14,131 nt of DNA, taken from Candidatus Mediterraneibacter stercorigallinarum (lineage in GTDB: Bacteria > Bacillota > Clostridia > Lachnospirales > Lachnospiraceae). The stretch spans positions 1 through 14,131 of the forward strand of contig DXCD01000106.1 in assembly GCA_019116185.1 (NCBI GenBank). Direction: 5' to 3'. A program made the translations under genes and the position numbers. The notes beneath the pieces are model-generated. The model was not told the origin of the DNA and did no database searches. It saw nothing but the letters and a program-made list of their open reading frames with translations. The stretch's first letter is position 1. Every line of letters starts with the position of its first letter. Positions 6,179-13,121 of this stretch are shown in pieces.

Positions 6179-9100
6179 GTGAAAATCAGAAATGCGGCGC
6201 TGGCACTGATCATGGCAGCATCATGCGTAATTACCAGCGGGAGCGCGCTTCCGGTCTGGGCGGAAGCGCCGGGCGAGACGGCGCTGGATCAGGGACTTGA
6301 GGGGTATTGGAATTTTGACGGCGCTGATCCGATGGAAAATCAGGGAAACAATACGGATCTTGCGGCAAGCTTATCGGGAGATGCTGTAAGTGTGCAGGAG
6401 TCTTCAGAAGAGGAGTTGGGAAATGTTCTTCACTTTGGAACGAGACAGGGGACAAGCGCGCGGATGACGATCGGCTCAGCGATCAATTCCGGCGGCGGAG
6501 ATTTTACTATCAGCCTGTGGATCAATAATTCGTCTTCGCAGAATGCCTCGGCTAAAACAATTATTTTGCAGCAGATGGGAAACGGACGCACGCTCCTTTA
6601 CAGGCAGAACGGGCAGTACGTATCCTATATATCTGCGGCGGATGTCACGATGGGAAGCAGTACAGGCGCGGATGCCTGGGAGCACATTGTTCTGGTGAAG
6701 ACCGGGACGGAATCTGCATATCGTCTGACGCTTTATGTGAACGGAGAAAAAGCGAATGAACAAGACTTGAATTCCGGCGCAGTGGACGCGGTAACAGATC
6801 TGTTGATCGGCGCCCACAAAAATGCAGGAGATACGGGGCAGTTTGTAGGAGATATAGATGAACTCCGACTGTACGGCAGGGCAGTATCAGAGGAAGAAGT
6901 ACAGGCTCTGTACGCAGAACATGAAGGGATTGTTCTCGAGCAGCAGCTTCAGAAGATAAAGGAAGAATTATCCGCGCTGGTGAGCCGGGCAGAGGAAATA
7001 TACGGGCAGGGGCTTGTGGATGCAGATGCGCCTGAAGCGGTGGCTCTTTCTGCGGCGATCGGGCAGGCGTCAGAGGCGCTTCAGGGGACAGATGTGACTG
7101 CCCTTACTGAGGCGGCGTCAGCGCTGGAGGACGCTTTGGACGCATATATCGATAACTCTCTGCTGCTTGACATCAGCACGGAGGATGTGAGCCGGACGGT
7201 AGATCACGGGATCTTCGGAATCAATCACCGCTATGCGTTCAATGGATATGGAAGTTTTGATCCGGAGACAATGAAGGTGAAAGATGAGTTTGCTGAATTG
7301 TACAGTCAGGCCGGATTTGGTTCACTGAGATACCCGGGCGGAACAATCTCCAATCTGTATAACTGGAAGACTGCCATCGGGCCGGTGGAGGACCGCGTGG
7401 ACCAGATACACGGATTTTACAATAACTCCGGCCAGCACGGGATTGCACCGAATTTTGGCATTGATGAAGCGGCGGCTTTTGTTCAGGAATATGATTCAGA
7501 GCTTGTGTATGTATACGCCCTGGCGCGCGGAGATGCAGATGACGCGGCAGATCTGATCGAATACCTGAATGCGGAAGTGGGGTCCAATCCAAACGGGGGG
7601 ACTGCATGGGCAGAGGTACGCGCCGCAAACGGGCACAAGGAACCTTATAATGTAAGGTATTTTGAAATCGGAAACGAGATGAATCAGGGCGGAGCAGACG
7701 GAACTACAGCGCAGACATACTGGATCGATGATGTGCCGGGCGGCGCTCTTGAAGGATATGTGAACGGAGGAACCGCATCCTTTACAAGGCAGTATGTGGT
7801 GGCGCAGGATGACTGGAATGTGTCGGCGTCATACTCGGATGGCTCCCGGAATCAGGAGTTCTGCCTGAGATATGCCCGGGTAGAACGGGATGAAAAAGCA
7901 GATGGTTATGATTCTTTCATTGCCGTAAATAAAGGAAGTGTCAGTGTTTATGTGGATGGCACAAAATGGACGGAGACGGAAGAAATGGATAGTGCCGGCG
8001 CCGGGGATCAGGTTTATACAGTGGATTATAAGACAGGCACGATCCGTTTTGGAGACGGGGTTCACGGCGCGATCCCAGGAAATGGGCTCCAGATCACAGC
8101 AGATTATAGCGTGAACAGGGACGGTTTTGTTCAGATCTCCGAAGCGATGCGCAGTACAATGGATCAGATCAATACTTATAATAGTGAAAATGGTCTTTCA
8201 GAGAAGGAAATCCATATTTATTCCAGCTACGAGACAGAGAACTTTGTAAACAAGATGCACGAAGAAGGGCATGACGCTCTCTATGACGGGCTGACCATAC
8301 ATCCCTATTCCGGAACTCCATCCGGCGGCAGCGCTTCTGAAGAGTCGAGGGAGACTTTTTACTATGATGCAATGAAAAAGGGAGACAATAAAGCGGCACA
8401 GGTAGAGAATTATGTGGCACTGATGCAAAAATACGATGAGACGAAAGTGCCGGTGATCTCTGAATATGGAATTTTCCGTTCTACGGATACCATGGTCCGC
8501 TCTCAAACGCATGCACTGTATATTGCCCGCGCGATTATGGAATATGTGCGGCTGGGAAGCCCTTATATCCAGAAACATTGTCTTGTGGACTGGTATTCAG
8601 AAGGCGCTGATTCTCTGGGTCCCACGCAGCAGGCGGTAATCCAGGCGGTAAGCACAGGAGGGGCTACTGCTGATGGAACCGGTGAATTTCGATTCTTCTC
8701 TACGCCGAGCGCACGGGTATTTGAGATGCTGAACAGTTCATTTGGCGAGCAGATAATCAACGGCTCCCTTAATTACGAACAGCAGCTGGACAACGGAGTA
8801 AATCAGTATTCTGTGATGACGAGCAAAGATAAAGAAGGCAATGTATACGCGGCGATTGTAAATCTAAATCTGGAAGGTGAAAACAAGATTAAGCTTAAAA
8901 TAGACGACTTGGACCTTACCGGAAAGACGATGGAGATACAGAGCTTATCAGGAGAGACGTTTTATTCGGAAAATACATTGGATGATCCTGATAATGTGGC
9001 AATCGGGAGAAGCAGCGAGATAATCGCAGATAAAATGGCATCTGTTACGCTGCAGCCTCATTCGTTTACAGTTGTAAAGATTGTGGACGCTCTTGTTCAG

Positions 9101-9526
9101 GAGACGCCTGTGGACAAAGACGCGCTGCAGAAGGCTGTTGCCGCTGCGGAAGCTCTTGACGCGGAAGATTACACTGCAGAAAGTTTTGCGGAAGTCAGCG
9201 CGGCATTGGGAGCGGCAAGGAAAGTACTGGAGGATGAGAATGCAGGCCAGGAGGCTGTGGATGAAGCTTTAACAAAGCTGAATGAAGCAGTGGGAAATCT
9301 TGTGAAAGCGGAAATTCCGGAGAATCCGGAAAATCCGGATCCGGAGTCTCCGGAAACGCCGGGGAAGGAAGAACCCTCCGGCGGTTCGGGACATCAGCAG
9401 AATCCGGGAAGCAAGGAAGGCGGGGCGCCTCAGACGGGAGACGCCATCCCGTTCTCTGCAGGAGCGGTAATGATTCTATCCTGTAGTGTTATTGTTCTTT
9501 ATTTTAAAAGAAAAAGAGCAAAATAA
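6179..9526 (+). CDS. wall-anchored multidomain glycoside hydrolase (GH51-like, LamG, FIVAR)
   Basis: Secreted, sortase-anchored enzyme acting on polysaccharide outside the cell; substrate not shown, alpha-L-arabinofuranosidase-like by family. In order (1115 residues, GTG start): signal peptide 1-28 (PVWA|EAP); LamG/concanavalin-like domain about 42-247; helical linker to about 325; clan GH-A barrel from about 335 to about 800 with RYPGG (384-388) and NWKTAIGP as in GH51, GNEM with acid/base E500, HPY (H708), and SEYG with nucleophile E762; a beta-rich C-terminal part; FIVAR helices about 978-1042; Pro/Glu repeats (PENPENP); sorting motif APQTGD with P1084, a membrane helix and KRKRAK. A beta domain (about 515-650, FGDG at 624) is inserted directly after the acid/base. 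Start: GGAGG at 6166-6170 is 8 bases before GTG 6179; ATG 6164 overlaps that site and is rejected. GH30, GH39 or GH79 membership is not excluded. Confidence 0.85.
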   Translation: MKIRNAALALIMAASCVITSGSALPVWAEAPGETALDQGLEGYWNFDGADPMENQGNNTDLAASLSGDAVSVQESSEEELGNVLHFGTRQGTSARMTIGSAINSGGGDFTISLWINNSSSQNASAKTIILQQMGNGRTLLYRQNGQYVSYISAADVTMGSSTGADAWEHIVLVKTGTESAYRLTLYVNGEKANEQDLNSGAVDAVTDLLIGAHKNAGDTGQFVGDIDELRLYGRAVSEEEVQALYAEHEGIVLEQQLQKIKEELSALVSRAEEIYGQGLVDADAPEAVALSAAIGQASEALQGTDVTALTEAASALEDALDAYIDNSLLLDISTEDVSRTVDHGIFGINHRYAFNGYGSFDPETMKVKDEFAELYSQAGFGSLRYPGGTISNLYNWKTAIGPVEDRVDQIHGFYNNSGQHGIAPNFGIDEAAAFVQEYDSELVYVYALARGDADDAADLIEYLNAEVGSNPNGGTAWAEVRAANGHKEPYNVRYFEIGNEMNQGGADGTTAQTYWIDDVPGGALEGYVNGGTASFTRQYVVAQDDWNVSASYSDGSRNQEFCLRYARVERDEKADGYDSFIAVNKGSVSVYVDGTKWTETEEMDSAGAGDQVYTVDYKTGTIRFGDGVHGAIPGNGLQITADYSVNRDGFVQISEAMRSTMDQINTYNSENGLSEKEIHIYSSYETENFVNKMHEEGHDALYDGLTIHPYSGTPSGGSASEESRETFYYDAMKKGDNKAAQVENYVALMQKYDETKVPVISEYGIFRSTDTMVRSQTHALYIARAIMEYVRLGSPYIQKHCLVDWYSEGADSLGPTQQAVIQAVSTGGATADGTGEFRFFSTPSARVFEMLNSSFGEQIINGSLNYEQQLDNGVNQYSVMTSKDKEGNVYAAIVNLNLEGENKIKLKIDDLDLTGKTMEIQSLSGETFYSENTLDDPDNVAIGRSSEIIADKMASVTLQPHSFTVVKIVDALVQETPVDKDALQKAVAAAEALDAEDYTAESFAEVSAALGAARKVLEDENAGQEAVDEALTKLNEAVGNLVKAEIPENPENPDPESPETPGKEEPSGGSGHQQNPGSKEGGAPQTGDAIPFSAGAVMILSCSVIVLYFKRKRAK

Positions 9527-9529
9527 AAA

Positions 9530-9560
9530 TGCATAAAATTTGTCGTGGGTTGAGATACTA
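9530..9560 (+). promoter_or_regulatory. forespore-sigma-like promoter of the small Asn-rich gene
   Basis: TGCATA (9530-9535), 18 bases, GATACTA (9554-9560). The sigma-G consensus of spore formers is about TGAATA, 17-18 bases, CATACTA, so each element differs at one position. No good sigma-A pair is seen in the 65 bases between genes. Spore expression is an inference only. Confidence 0.4.
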
Positions 9561-9591
9561 ACACTGTACCAAAAAAACAGGAGGGATACTC

Positions 9592-9789
9592 ATGGCAAAG
9601 AATTATAGTAATACAAACAATGCTAACAAAAATGCAAACACAAAGAACAGCTCTTACTCATCTTATGGTAATACACAGAGTAAGAACAAAAACGCGAACA
9701 AAAACGGCAGCAATGCAGGGTCAAATGCATCGGACAGCAAGAACTGCGGCAGGACCCATGACGCTTTTGACGAGTCTGACCGTTATTAG
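9592..9789 (+). CDS. small Asn/Ser/Lys-rich protein, 65 aa
   Basis: Function unknown; I do not recognise the family. AGGAGGG (9579-9585) sits 6 bases before the ATG, a very strong ribosome site, so it is almost surely translated. Composition is extreme: 16 Asn, 11 Ser and 7 Lys in 65 residues, with NANK/NKNAN-type runs up to residue 51. An acidic, aromatic tail THDAFDESDRY follows. There is one Cys (52), no signal peptide and no membrane helix, so it is probably disordered. Size, composition and the promoter type resemble small spore-core or coat proteins of Clostridia, but no SASP signature is present. It is flanked by its own promoter and by the palindrome at 9846, so it is likely a single-gene transcript. 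Confidence 0.8.
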   Translation: MAKNYSNTNNANKNANTKNSSYSSYGNTQSKNKNANKNGSNAGSNASDSKNCGRTHDAFDESDRY

Positions 9790-9845
9790 ACTGCTGTGAG
9801 GCCTGTTTCTGCTATTTGCAGGAGGCCGGCAGCCGGAAAAATGCC

Positions 9846-9888
9846 AATTGGGGACGTAGTAAAGTTCAACTTTACTACGTCCCCAATT
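9846..9888. repeat. perfect 43-bp palindrome, REP-like
   Basis: Two 21-base arms (9846-9866 and 9868-9888) are exact reverse complements around a single C at 9867. The core reads GGGGACGTAGTAAAG then CTTTACTACGTCCCC. As RNA or single-stranded DNA it would fold into one long hairpin. No T-run follows on either strand, so it is not a standard terminator. Length and perfection suggest a mobile palindromic repeat of the REP/MITE kind, as mobilised by IS200-type or RAYT transposases. No transposase is in the window. Confidence 0.8.
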
Positions 9889-9894
9889 TATAGT
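9865..9894 (+). promoter_or_regulatory. weak promoter candidate for the methyltransferase gene
   Basis: TTCAAC (9865-9870) lies inside the palindrome; after 18 bases comes TATAGT (9889-9894). If used, the right arm of the palindrome would form the spacer. The -35 is poor and this call is tentative. Confidence 0.25.
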
Positions 9895-9931
9895 AAGATG
9901 AATACAGAAAAATGTAAGGACGGAAAAGTTC

Positions 9932-11080
9932 ATGGATAAGTTGGAATGGATCGCACCCTGTCACTTCGGACTGGAGTCTGTATTAAAGAGAGAGATCCAG
10001 GATCTTGGCTATGAGATCATACAGGTAGAAGACGGCAGGGTGACTTTTTGTGGCGGAATGGAAGCTGTGTGCAGGGCGAATATATTTCTCCGAACCGCGG
10101 AGAGGATACTACTGAAGGTGGGGAGTTTCCGGGCAGAGACGTTCGAGGAACTGTTTGACAGGACAAGAGAGATCCCGTGGGAGGAATATATCCCTGAGGA
10201 CGGTAAATTCTGGGTGACAAAAGCTGCTTCAGTAAAGAGCAGACTGTTCAGTCCGTCTGATATCCAGTCCATTATGAAGAAGGCGATGGTGGAACGGCTG
10301 AAGTCAAAGTACCATACGCAGTGGTTTCAAGAGACCGGGGCATCATATCCGGTCAGGGTATTTCTGATGAAAGACATTGTCACTGTGGGGATTGATACCA
10401 CAGGAGTGTCCCTTCACAAGAGAGGATACCGGCCGGCGGCGGGGAAAGCTCCTATTGCCGAGAATCTGGCCGCGGCGCTGATTATGCTGACTCCGTGGAG
10501 GAAGGACCGGATTCTTGTAGATCCGTTCTGCGGCAGCGGAACCTTTCCGATCGAAGCGGCTATGATGGCTGCCAACATTGCGCCGGGGATGAACCGGTCG
10601 TTTACAGCGGAGACATGGACGAACCTGGTGCCAAAGAAGGAATGGTATGAGGCAGTCAACGAAGCAAATGATATGATCTGTGATGAGATCGAGACGGATA
10701 TCCAGGGATATGACGCGGATCCTGAAGTGCTCCGGACAGCGCGCCGCAACGCGGAGGATGCAGGCGTGGCTCATCTGATCCATTTCCAGCAGCGGGAAGT
10801 GAAGGATTTAAGCCATCCGAAGAAATACGGATTTGTGATCACAAACCCGCCGTATGGAGAGCGCCTTGAAGAGAAGTCAGCGCTCCCTCAGCTGTACCGC
10901 GAGTTCGGCGAAGCGTTCAGGAGACTTGACAGCTGGTCAGCGTACATGATCACAAGTTATGAGGATGCAGAGCGATATTTCGGACGGAAAGCAGACCGGA
11001 ACAGAAAGATTTATAATGGAATGATACGGACATATTTCTATCAGTTTCAGGGGCCGAGACCTCCGAGACAGAAGAAATAA
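9932..11080 (+). CDS. RlmL/YpsC-type class I SAM-dependent RNA methyltransferase
   Basis: Predicted to methylate a guanine N2 in 23S rRNA, as E. coli RlmL does; the exact target in this lineage is not shown by sequence. The 382 residues contain an N-terminal region plus THUMP RNA-binding domain (to about 155, ending in VGIDTTGVSLHKRGYR). A Rossmann methyltransferase domain follows, with the SAM-binding DPFCGSGTFPIEAA (197-210), the acidic GYDADPE strand end (259-265), and the catalytic TNPPYGE (304-310) typical of N-methyltransferases. The length equals the Gram-positive YpsC form, which lacks the second methyltransferase half fused in E. coli RlmL. TAAGGA (9915-9920) is 11 bases upstream, a little far. 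A 51-base gap without terminator separates it from rdgB, so co-transcription is likely. Confidence 0.93.
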   Translation: MDKLEWIAPCHFGLESVLKREIQDLGYEIIQVEDGRVTFCGGMEAVCRANIFLRTAERILLKVGSFRAETFEELFDRTREIPWEEYIPEDGKFWVTKAASVKSRLFSPSDIQSIMKKAMVERLKSKYHTQWFQETGASYPVRVFLMKDIVTVGIDTTGVSLHKRGYRPAAGKAPIAENLAAALIMLTPWRKDRILVDPFCGSGTFPIEAAMMAANIAPGMNRSFTAETWTNLVPKKEWYEAVNEANDMICDEIETDIQGYDADPEVLRTARRNAEDAGVAHLIHFQQREVKDLSHPKKYGFVITNPPYGERLEEKSALPQLYREFGEAFRRLDSWSAYMITSYEDAERYFGRKADRNRKIYNGMIRTYFYQFQGPRPPRQKK

Positions 11081-11131
11081 GGCTTGTCATGAAAAATGAA
11101 AGGTACATAGAAAACAGAAGGTACATGTAAG

Positions 11132-11746
11132 ATGAAAAGAAGAATCGTATTTGCAACAGGAAACGAAAATAAAATGAAAGAAATCAGGATGATTCTTGAG
11201 GATCTTGGCCTTGAGATCTTGTCCATGAAGGAAGCGGGCGTAGATGTGGATATCGTGGAGGACGGAATGAGCTTTGAAGAAAATGCAGAGATCAAGGCAA
11301 GGGCCGTGGCGAGAGTGTTGACAAATGACATTGTGCTCGCGGATGATTCCGGGCTGGAGATCGATTATCTGGACAAGGCCCCGGGGATTTATTCGGCCAG
11401 ATTCGCAGGAGAGGATACTTCTTATGATATAAAGAACCGGATCCTGCTGGACCGCCTGGAAGGGGTGCCGGAAGAGGAACGCACAGCCAGGTTTGTCTGT
11501 GCAGTGGCAGCGGTATTTCCGGACGGGACCGTTGCGACCGTGCGCAAGACGATCGAAGGTCGTATTGGTTATGAGTCCGAGGGAGAGAATGGTTTTGGAT
11601 ATGATCCGATCTTTTATGTTCCAGAGTATGGCTGTACGACAGCCCAGATGACGCCGGAGCAGAAGAACGAGCTCAGTCACAGGGGAAAAGCGCTCCGCGC
11701 GATACGGGATATCCTTCGGGAGAAGTTTGGAGAGGGAATATTATGA
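11132..11746 (+). CDS. rdgB: RdgB/HAM1 XTP/dITP pyrophosphatase
   Basis: Hydrolyses non-canonical purine nucleoside triphosphates (dITP, XTP) to monophosphate plus PPi, keeping hypoxanthine and xanthine out of DNA and RNA; cytoplasmic dimer. The 204 residues carry FATGNENKMKEI at 7-18 (substrate phosphate site), DDSGLEID at 71-78 (metal/acid cluster), PGIYSARFAG at 84-93, GFGYDPIF at 153-160 (base pocket) and SHRGKALR at 181-188. All hallmark motifs are intact. GAAGG at 11117-11121 lies about 10 bases before the ATG. Its stop overlaps the next gene's start in ATGA, so the phosphodiesterase is translationally coupled to it. Confidence 0.96.
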   Translation: MKRRIVFATGNENKMKEIRMILEDLGLEILSMKEAGVDVDIVEDGMSFEENAEIKARAVARVLTNDIVLADDSGLEIDYLDKAPGIYSARFAGEDTSYDIKNRILLDRLEGVPEEERTARFVCAVAAVFPDGTVATVRKTIEGRIGYESEGENGFGYDPIFYVPEYGCTTAQMTPEQKNELSHRGKALRAIRDILREKFGEGIL

Positions 11747-12225
11747 GAGTATTGATTATCAGTGATACACACGGGCGGCATGCAGGGCTTGACAGAGCCC
11801 TGGAAGAAGCAGGAAAGATCGATATGTTTATCCATCTTGGCGATGTGGAAGGCGGAGAGGATTACATAAATGCGGTCGTGGACTGTGAAAAGCATATGGT
11901 CAAGGGGAACAATGACTTTTTCTCGGACCTGCCCAGGGAGGAAGAATTTTATATAGGGAAATATAAGGCTTTTATTACTCACGGACATCCGTATTATGTG
12001 TCACTGGACCCGGAATATATCCGGGAAGAGGGAGAGGCAAGAAAAGTGGATATCGTCATGTTCGGACATACGCACAAGCCATATCTGGATCAGAAAGACG
12101 GTATCACAGTACTTAACCCGGGAAGTATCTCTTTTCCGCGCCAGGAAGGGCGTAAGGGAAGCTATATGATACTGGAGATCGGACAAGACGGGGAAGCGGT
12201 TTTTGAGCAGCGGTATCTGGGATAA
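11743..12225 (+). CDS. YfcE/MJ0936-family metallophosphoesterase
   Basis: Calcineurin-like phosphodiesterase with a two-metal centre; family members hydrolyse small phosphodiesters in vitro and the natural substrate is generally unknown. The 160-residue protein has all five metal motifs: SDTHG (7-11), GDVEG (33-37), GNND (55-58), THGH (79-82) and GHTH (108-111). No signal peptide. ATGA overlap with rdgB, and the pairing of the two genes, suggest a shared transcript, although a functional link is not shown. GGAGAGGG just upstream serves as ribosome site. No terminator is seen between its stop and the tRNA promoter. Confidence 0.93.
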   Translation: MRVLIISDTHGRHAGLDRALEEAGKIDMFIHLGDVEGGEDYINAVVDCEKHMVKGNNDFFSDLPREEEFYIGKYKAFITHGHPYYVSLDPEYIREEGEARKVDIVMFGHTHKPYLDQKDGITVLNPGSISFPRQEGRKGSYMILEIGQDGEAVFEQRYLG

Positions 12226-12267
12226 ATACTGAAAAATTTAAAATATTGCAGAAAGTAAAAAAAGTTG

Positions 12268-12296
12268 TTGACATTAGGATAAGCTTATAATATAAT
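12268..12296 (+). promoter_or_regulatory. consensus sigma-A promoter of the tRNA array
   Basis: TTGACA (12268-12273), exactly 17 bases, TATAAT (12291-12296): a perfect match to the vegetative consensus. A second TATAAT overlaps at 12286-12291, with unsuitable spacing. Transcription would begin near 12303, about 36 bases before tRNA-Pro. Confidence 0.93.
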
Positions 12297-12338
12297 AGTC
12301 AATGCGCTACGGGAAAGACAGGAACGCAGGAATTATAC

Positions 12339-12413
12339 CGGGGTGTGGCTCAGCTTGGCTAGAGCGCCTGGTTTGGGACCAGGAGGTCGCAGGTTCGAAT
12401 CCTGTCACCCCGA
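12339..12413 (+). tRNA. tRNA-Pro (TGG)
   Basis: Acceptor CGGGGTG pairs with CACCCCG, discriminator A. Anticodon loop TTTGGGA gives TGG. GGTTCGAAT marks the T arm. No CCA is encoded. First gene of the array. Confidence 0.96.
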
Positions 12414-12418
12414 TATGT

Positions 12419-12489
12419 GCGGGTGTAGTTCAATGGTAGAACACCAGCCTTCCAAGCTGGATACGTGAGTTCGATTCTCATCACCCGCT
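12419..12489 (+). tRNA. tRNA-Gly (TCC)
   Basis: Acceptor GCGGGTG with CACCCGC, discriminator T. Anticodon loop CTTCCAA gives TCC. At 71 bases it is the short form usual for tRNA-Gly. Five bases separate it from tRNA-Pro. Confidence 0.96.
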
Positions 12490-12529
12490 TTTCCTGTGAA
12501 ACATCAGGAAAAGGCAAATGAATATTTGC
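12489..12529 (+). other. two spacer hairpins between tRNA-Gly and tRNA-Arg
   Basis: TTTTCCTG (12489-12496) pairs with CAGGAAAA (12505-12512), and GCAAAT (12514-12519) with ATTTGC (12524-12529). Both lie in the processed spacer of the precursor transcript. They may expose or protect sites for tRNA-processing nucleases. Neither is a terminator. Confidence 0.4.
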
Positions 12530-12533
12530 ATCA

Positions 12534-12607
12534 GAGTCTGTAGCTCAGCTGGATAGAGCAACGGCCTTCTAAGCCGTAGGTCGTGGGTTCGAATCCCCCC
12601 AGGCTCG
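12534..12607 (+). tRNA. tRNA-Arg (TCT)
   Basis: Acceptor GAGTCTG with CAGGCTC (one G-U), discriminator G. Anticodon loop CTTCTAA gives TCT. The T stem has an apparent T-C mismatch at its second pair (12584 with 12598). Confidence 0.95.
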
Positions 12608-12611
12608 TTAT

Positions 12612-12686
12612 GGTGGGTATGGTGCAGTTGGTTAGCGCGCCAGATTGTGGTTCTGGATATCGTGGGTTCGAGTCCCACTACCCACC
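12612..12686 (+). tRNA. tRNA-His (GTG)
   Basis: Acceptor GTGGGTA with TACCCAC. The extra 5' G at 12612 (position -1) faces discriminator C at 12686, the identity pair of histidine tRNA. Anticodon loop TTGTGGT gives GTG. Confidence 0.96.
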
Positions 12687-12737
12687 CTCTTTCTTTTATA
12701 TTCATACTGGCATGCAGTGTCAGACATAAGTCTTTAA

Positions 12738-12809
12738 TGGGCTATCGCCAAGCGGTAAGGCACAGGACTTTGACTCCTGCATTCGCTGGTTCGAATCCAG
12801 CTAGCCCAG
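12738..12809 (+). tRNA. tRNA-Gln (TTG)
   Basis: Acceptor TGGGCTA with TAGCCCA, discriminator G. Anticodon loop CTTTGAC gives TTG. The 72-base size is normal for tRNA-Gln. A 51-base spacer separates it from tRNA-His. Confidence 0.95.
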
Positions 12810-12845
12810 TCAGCTTTACTTACGGGTGAGCGGGAAAGAAAATAA

Positions 12846-12918
12846 GGGCGTGTAGCTCAGGTGGTAGAGCACTTGACTTTTAATCAAGTTGTCCGGGGTT
12901 CGAATCCCCGCACGCTCA
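12846..12918 (+). tRNA. tRNA-Lys (TTT)
   Basis: Acceptor GGGCGTG with CACGCTC (one G-U), discriminator A. Anticodon loop CTTTTAA gives TTT. Last tRNA before the first terminator. Confidence 0.96.
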
Positions 12919-12930
12919 CTGGAATAAGAA

Positions 12931-12965
12931 AGCGGAAACCCTTAAGAGTTTCCGCTGTTTTTATT
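12931..12965 (+). terminator. terminator inside the tRNA array
   Basis: AGCGGAAAC (12931-12939) pairs with GTTTCCGCT (12948-12956), followed by GTTTTTATT. It lies 13 bases after tRNA-Lys and only 8 bases before tRNA-Leu. Confidence 0.85.
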
Positions 12966-12972
12966 CTGTAAT

Positions 12973-13053
12973 GCGGATATGGCGGAATTGGCAGACGCGC
13001 CAGATTTAGGATCTGGTGTCTACGACGTGCAGGTTCAAGTCCTGTTATCCGCA
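12973..13053 (+). tRNA. tRNA-Leu (TAG)
   Basis: Acceptor GCGGATA with TATCCGC, discriminator A. Anticodon loop TTTAGGA gives TAG. 81 bases with the long variable arm of leucine tRNA. It is cut off from the rest of the array by a terminator, and no clear promoter lies in the gap, so it may depend on read-through. Confidence 0.95.
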
Positions 13054-13060
13054 CTGAAAG

Positions 13061-13101
13061 AATCCCGGATATACCTTAAATGCGGTATATCCGGGATTTT
13101 T
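13061..13101 (+). terminator. final terminator of the tRNA array
   Basis: A perfect 15-bp stem (AATCCCGGATATACC with GGTATATCCGGGATT) has an 8-base loop and runs into TTTTT. It starts 7 bases after tRNA-Leu. On the minus strand the T-run is absent, so it mainly serves the tRNAs, though the convergent regulator gene ends 20 bases away. Confidence 0.92.
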
Positions 13102-13121
13102 AGTTATAGTCCGCTCAGCTT

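Noticed and set aside
9314..9364. Short DNA repeat built on TCCGGA
   Set aside because: It is explained by the coding of the Pro/Glu/Asn wall-spanning repeats of the glycosidase.
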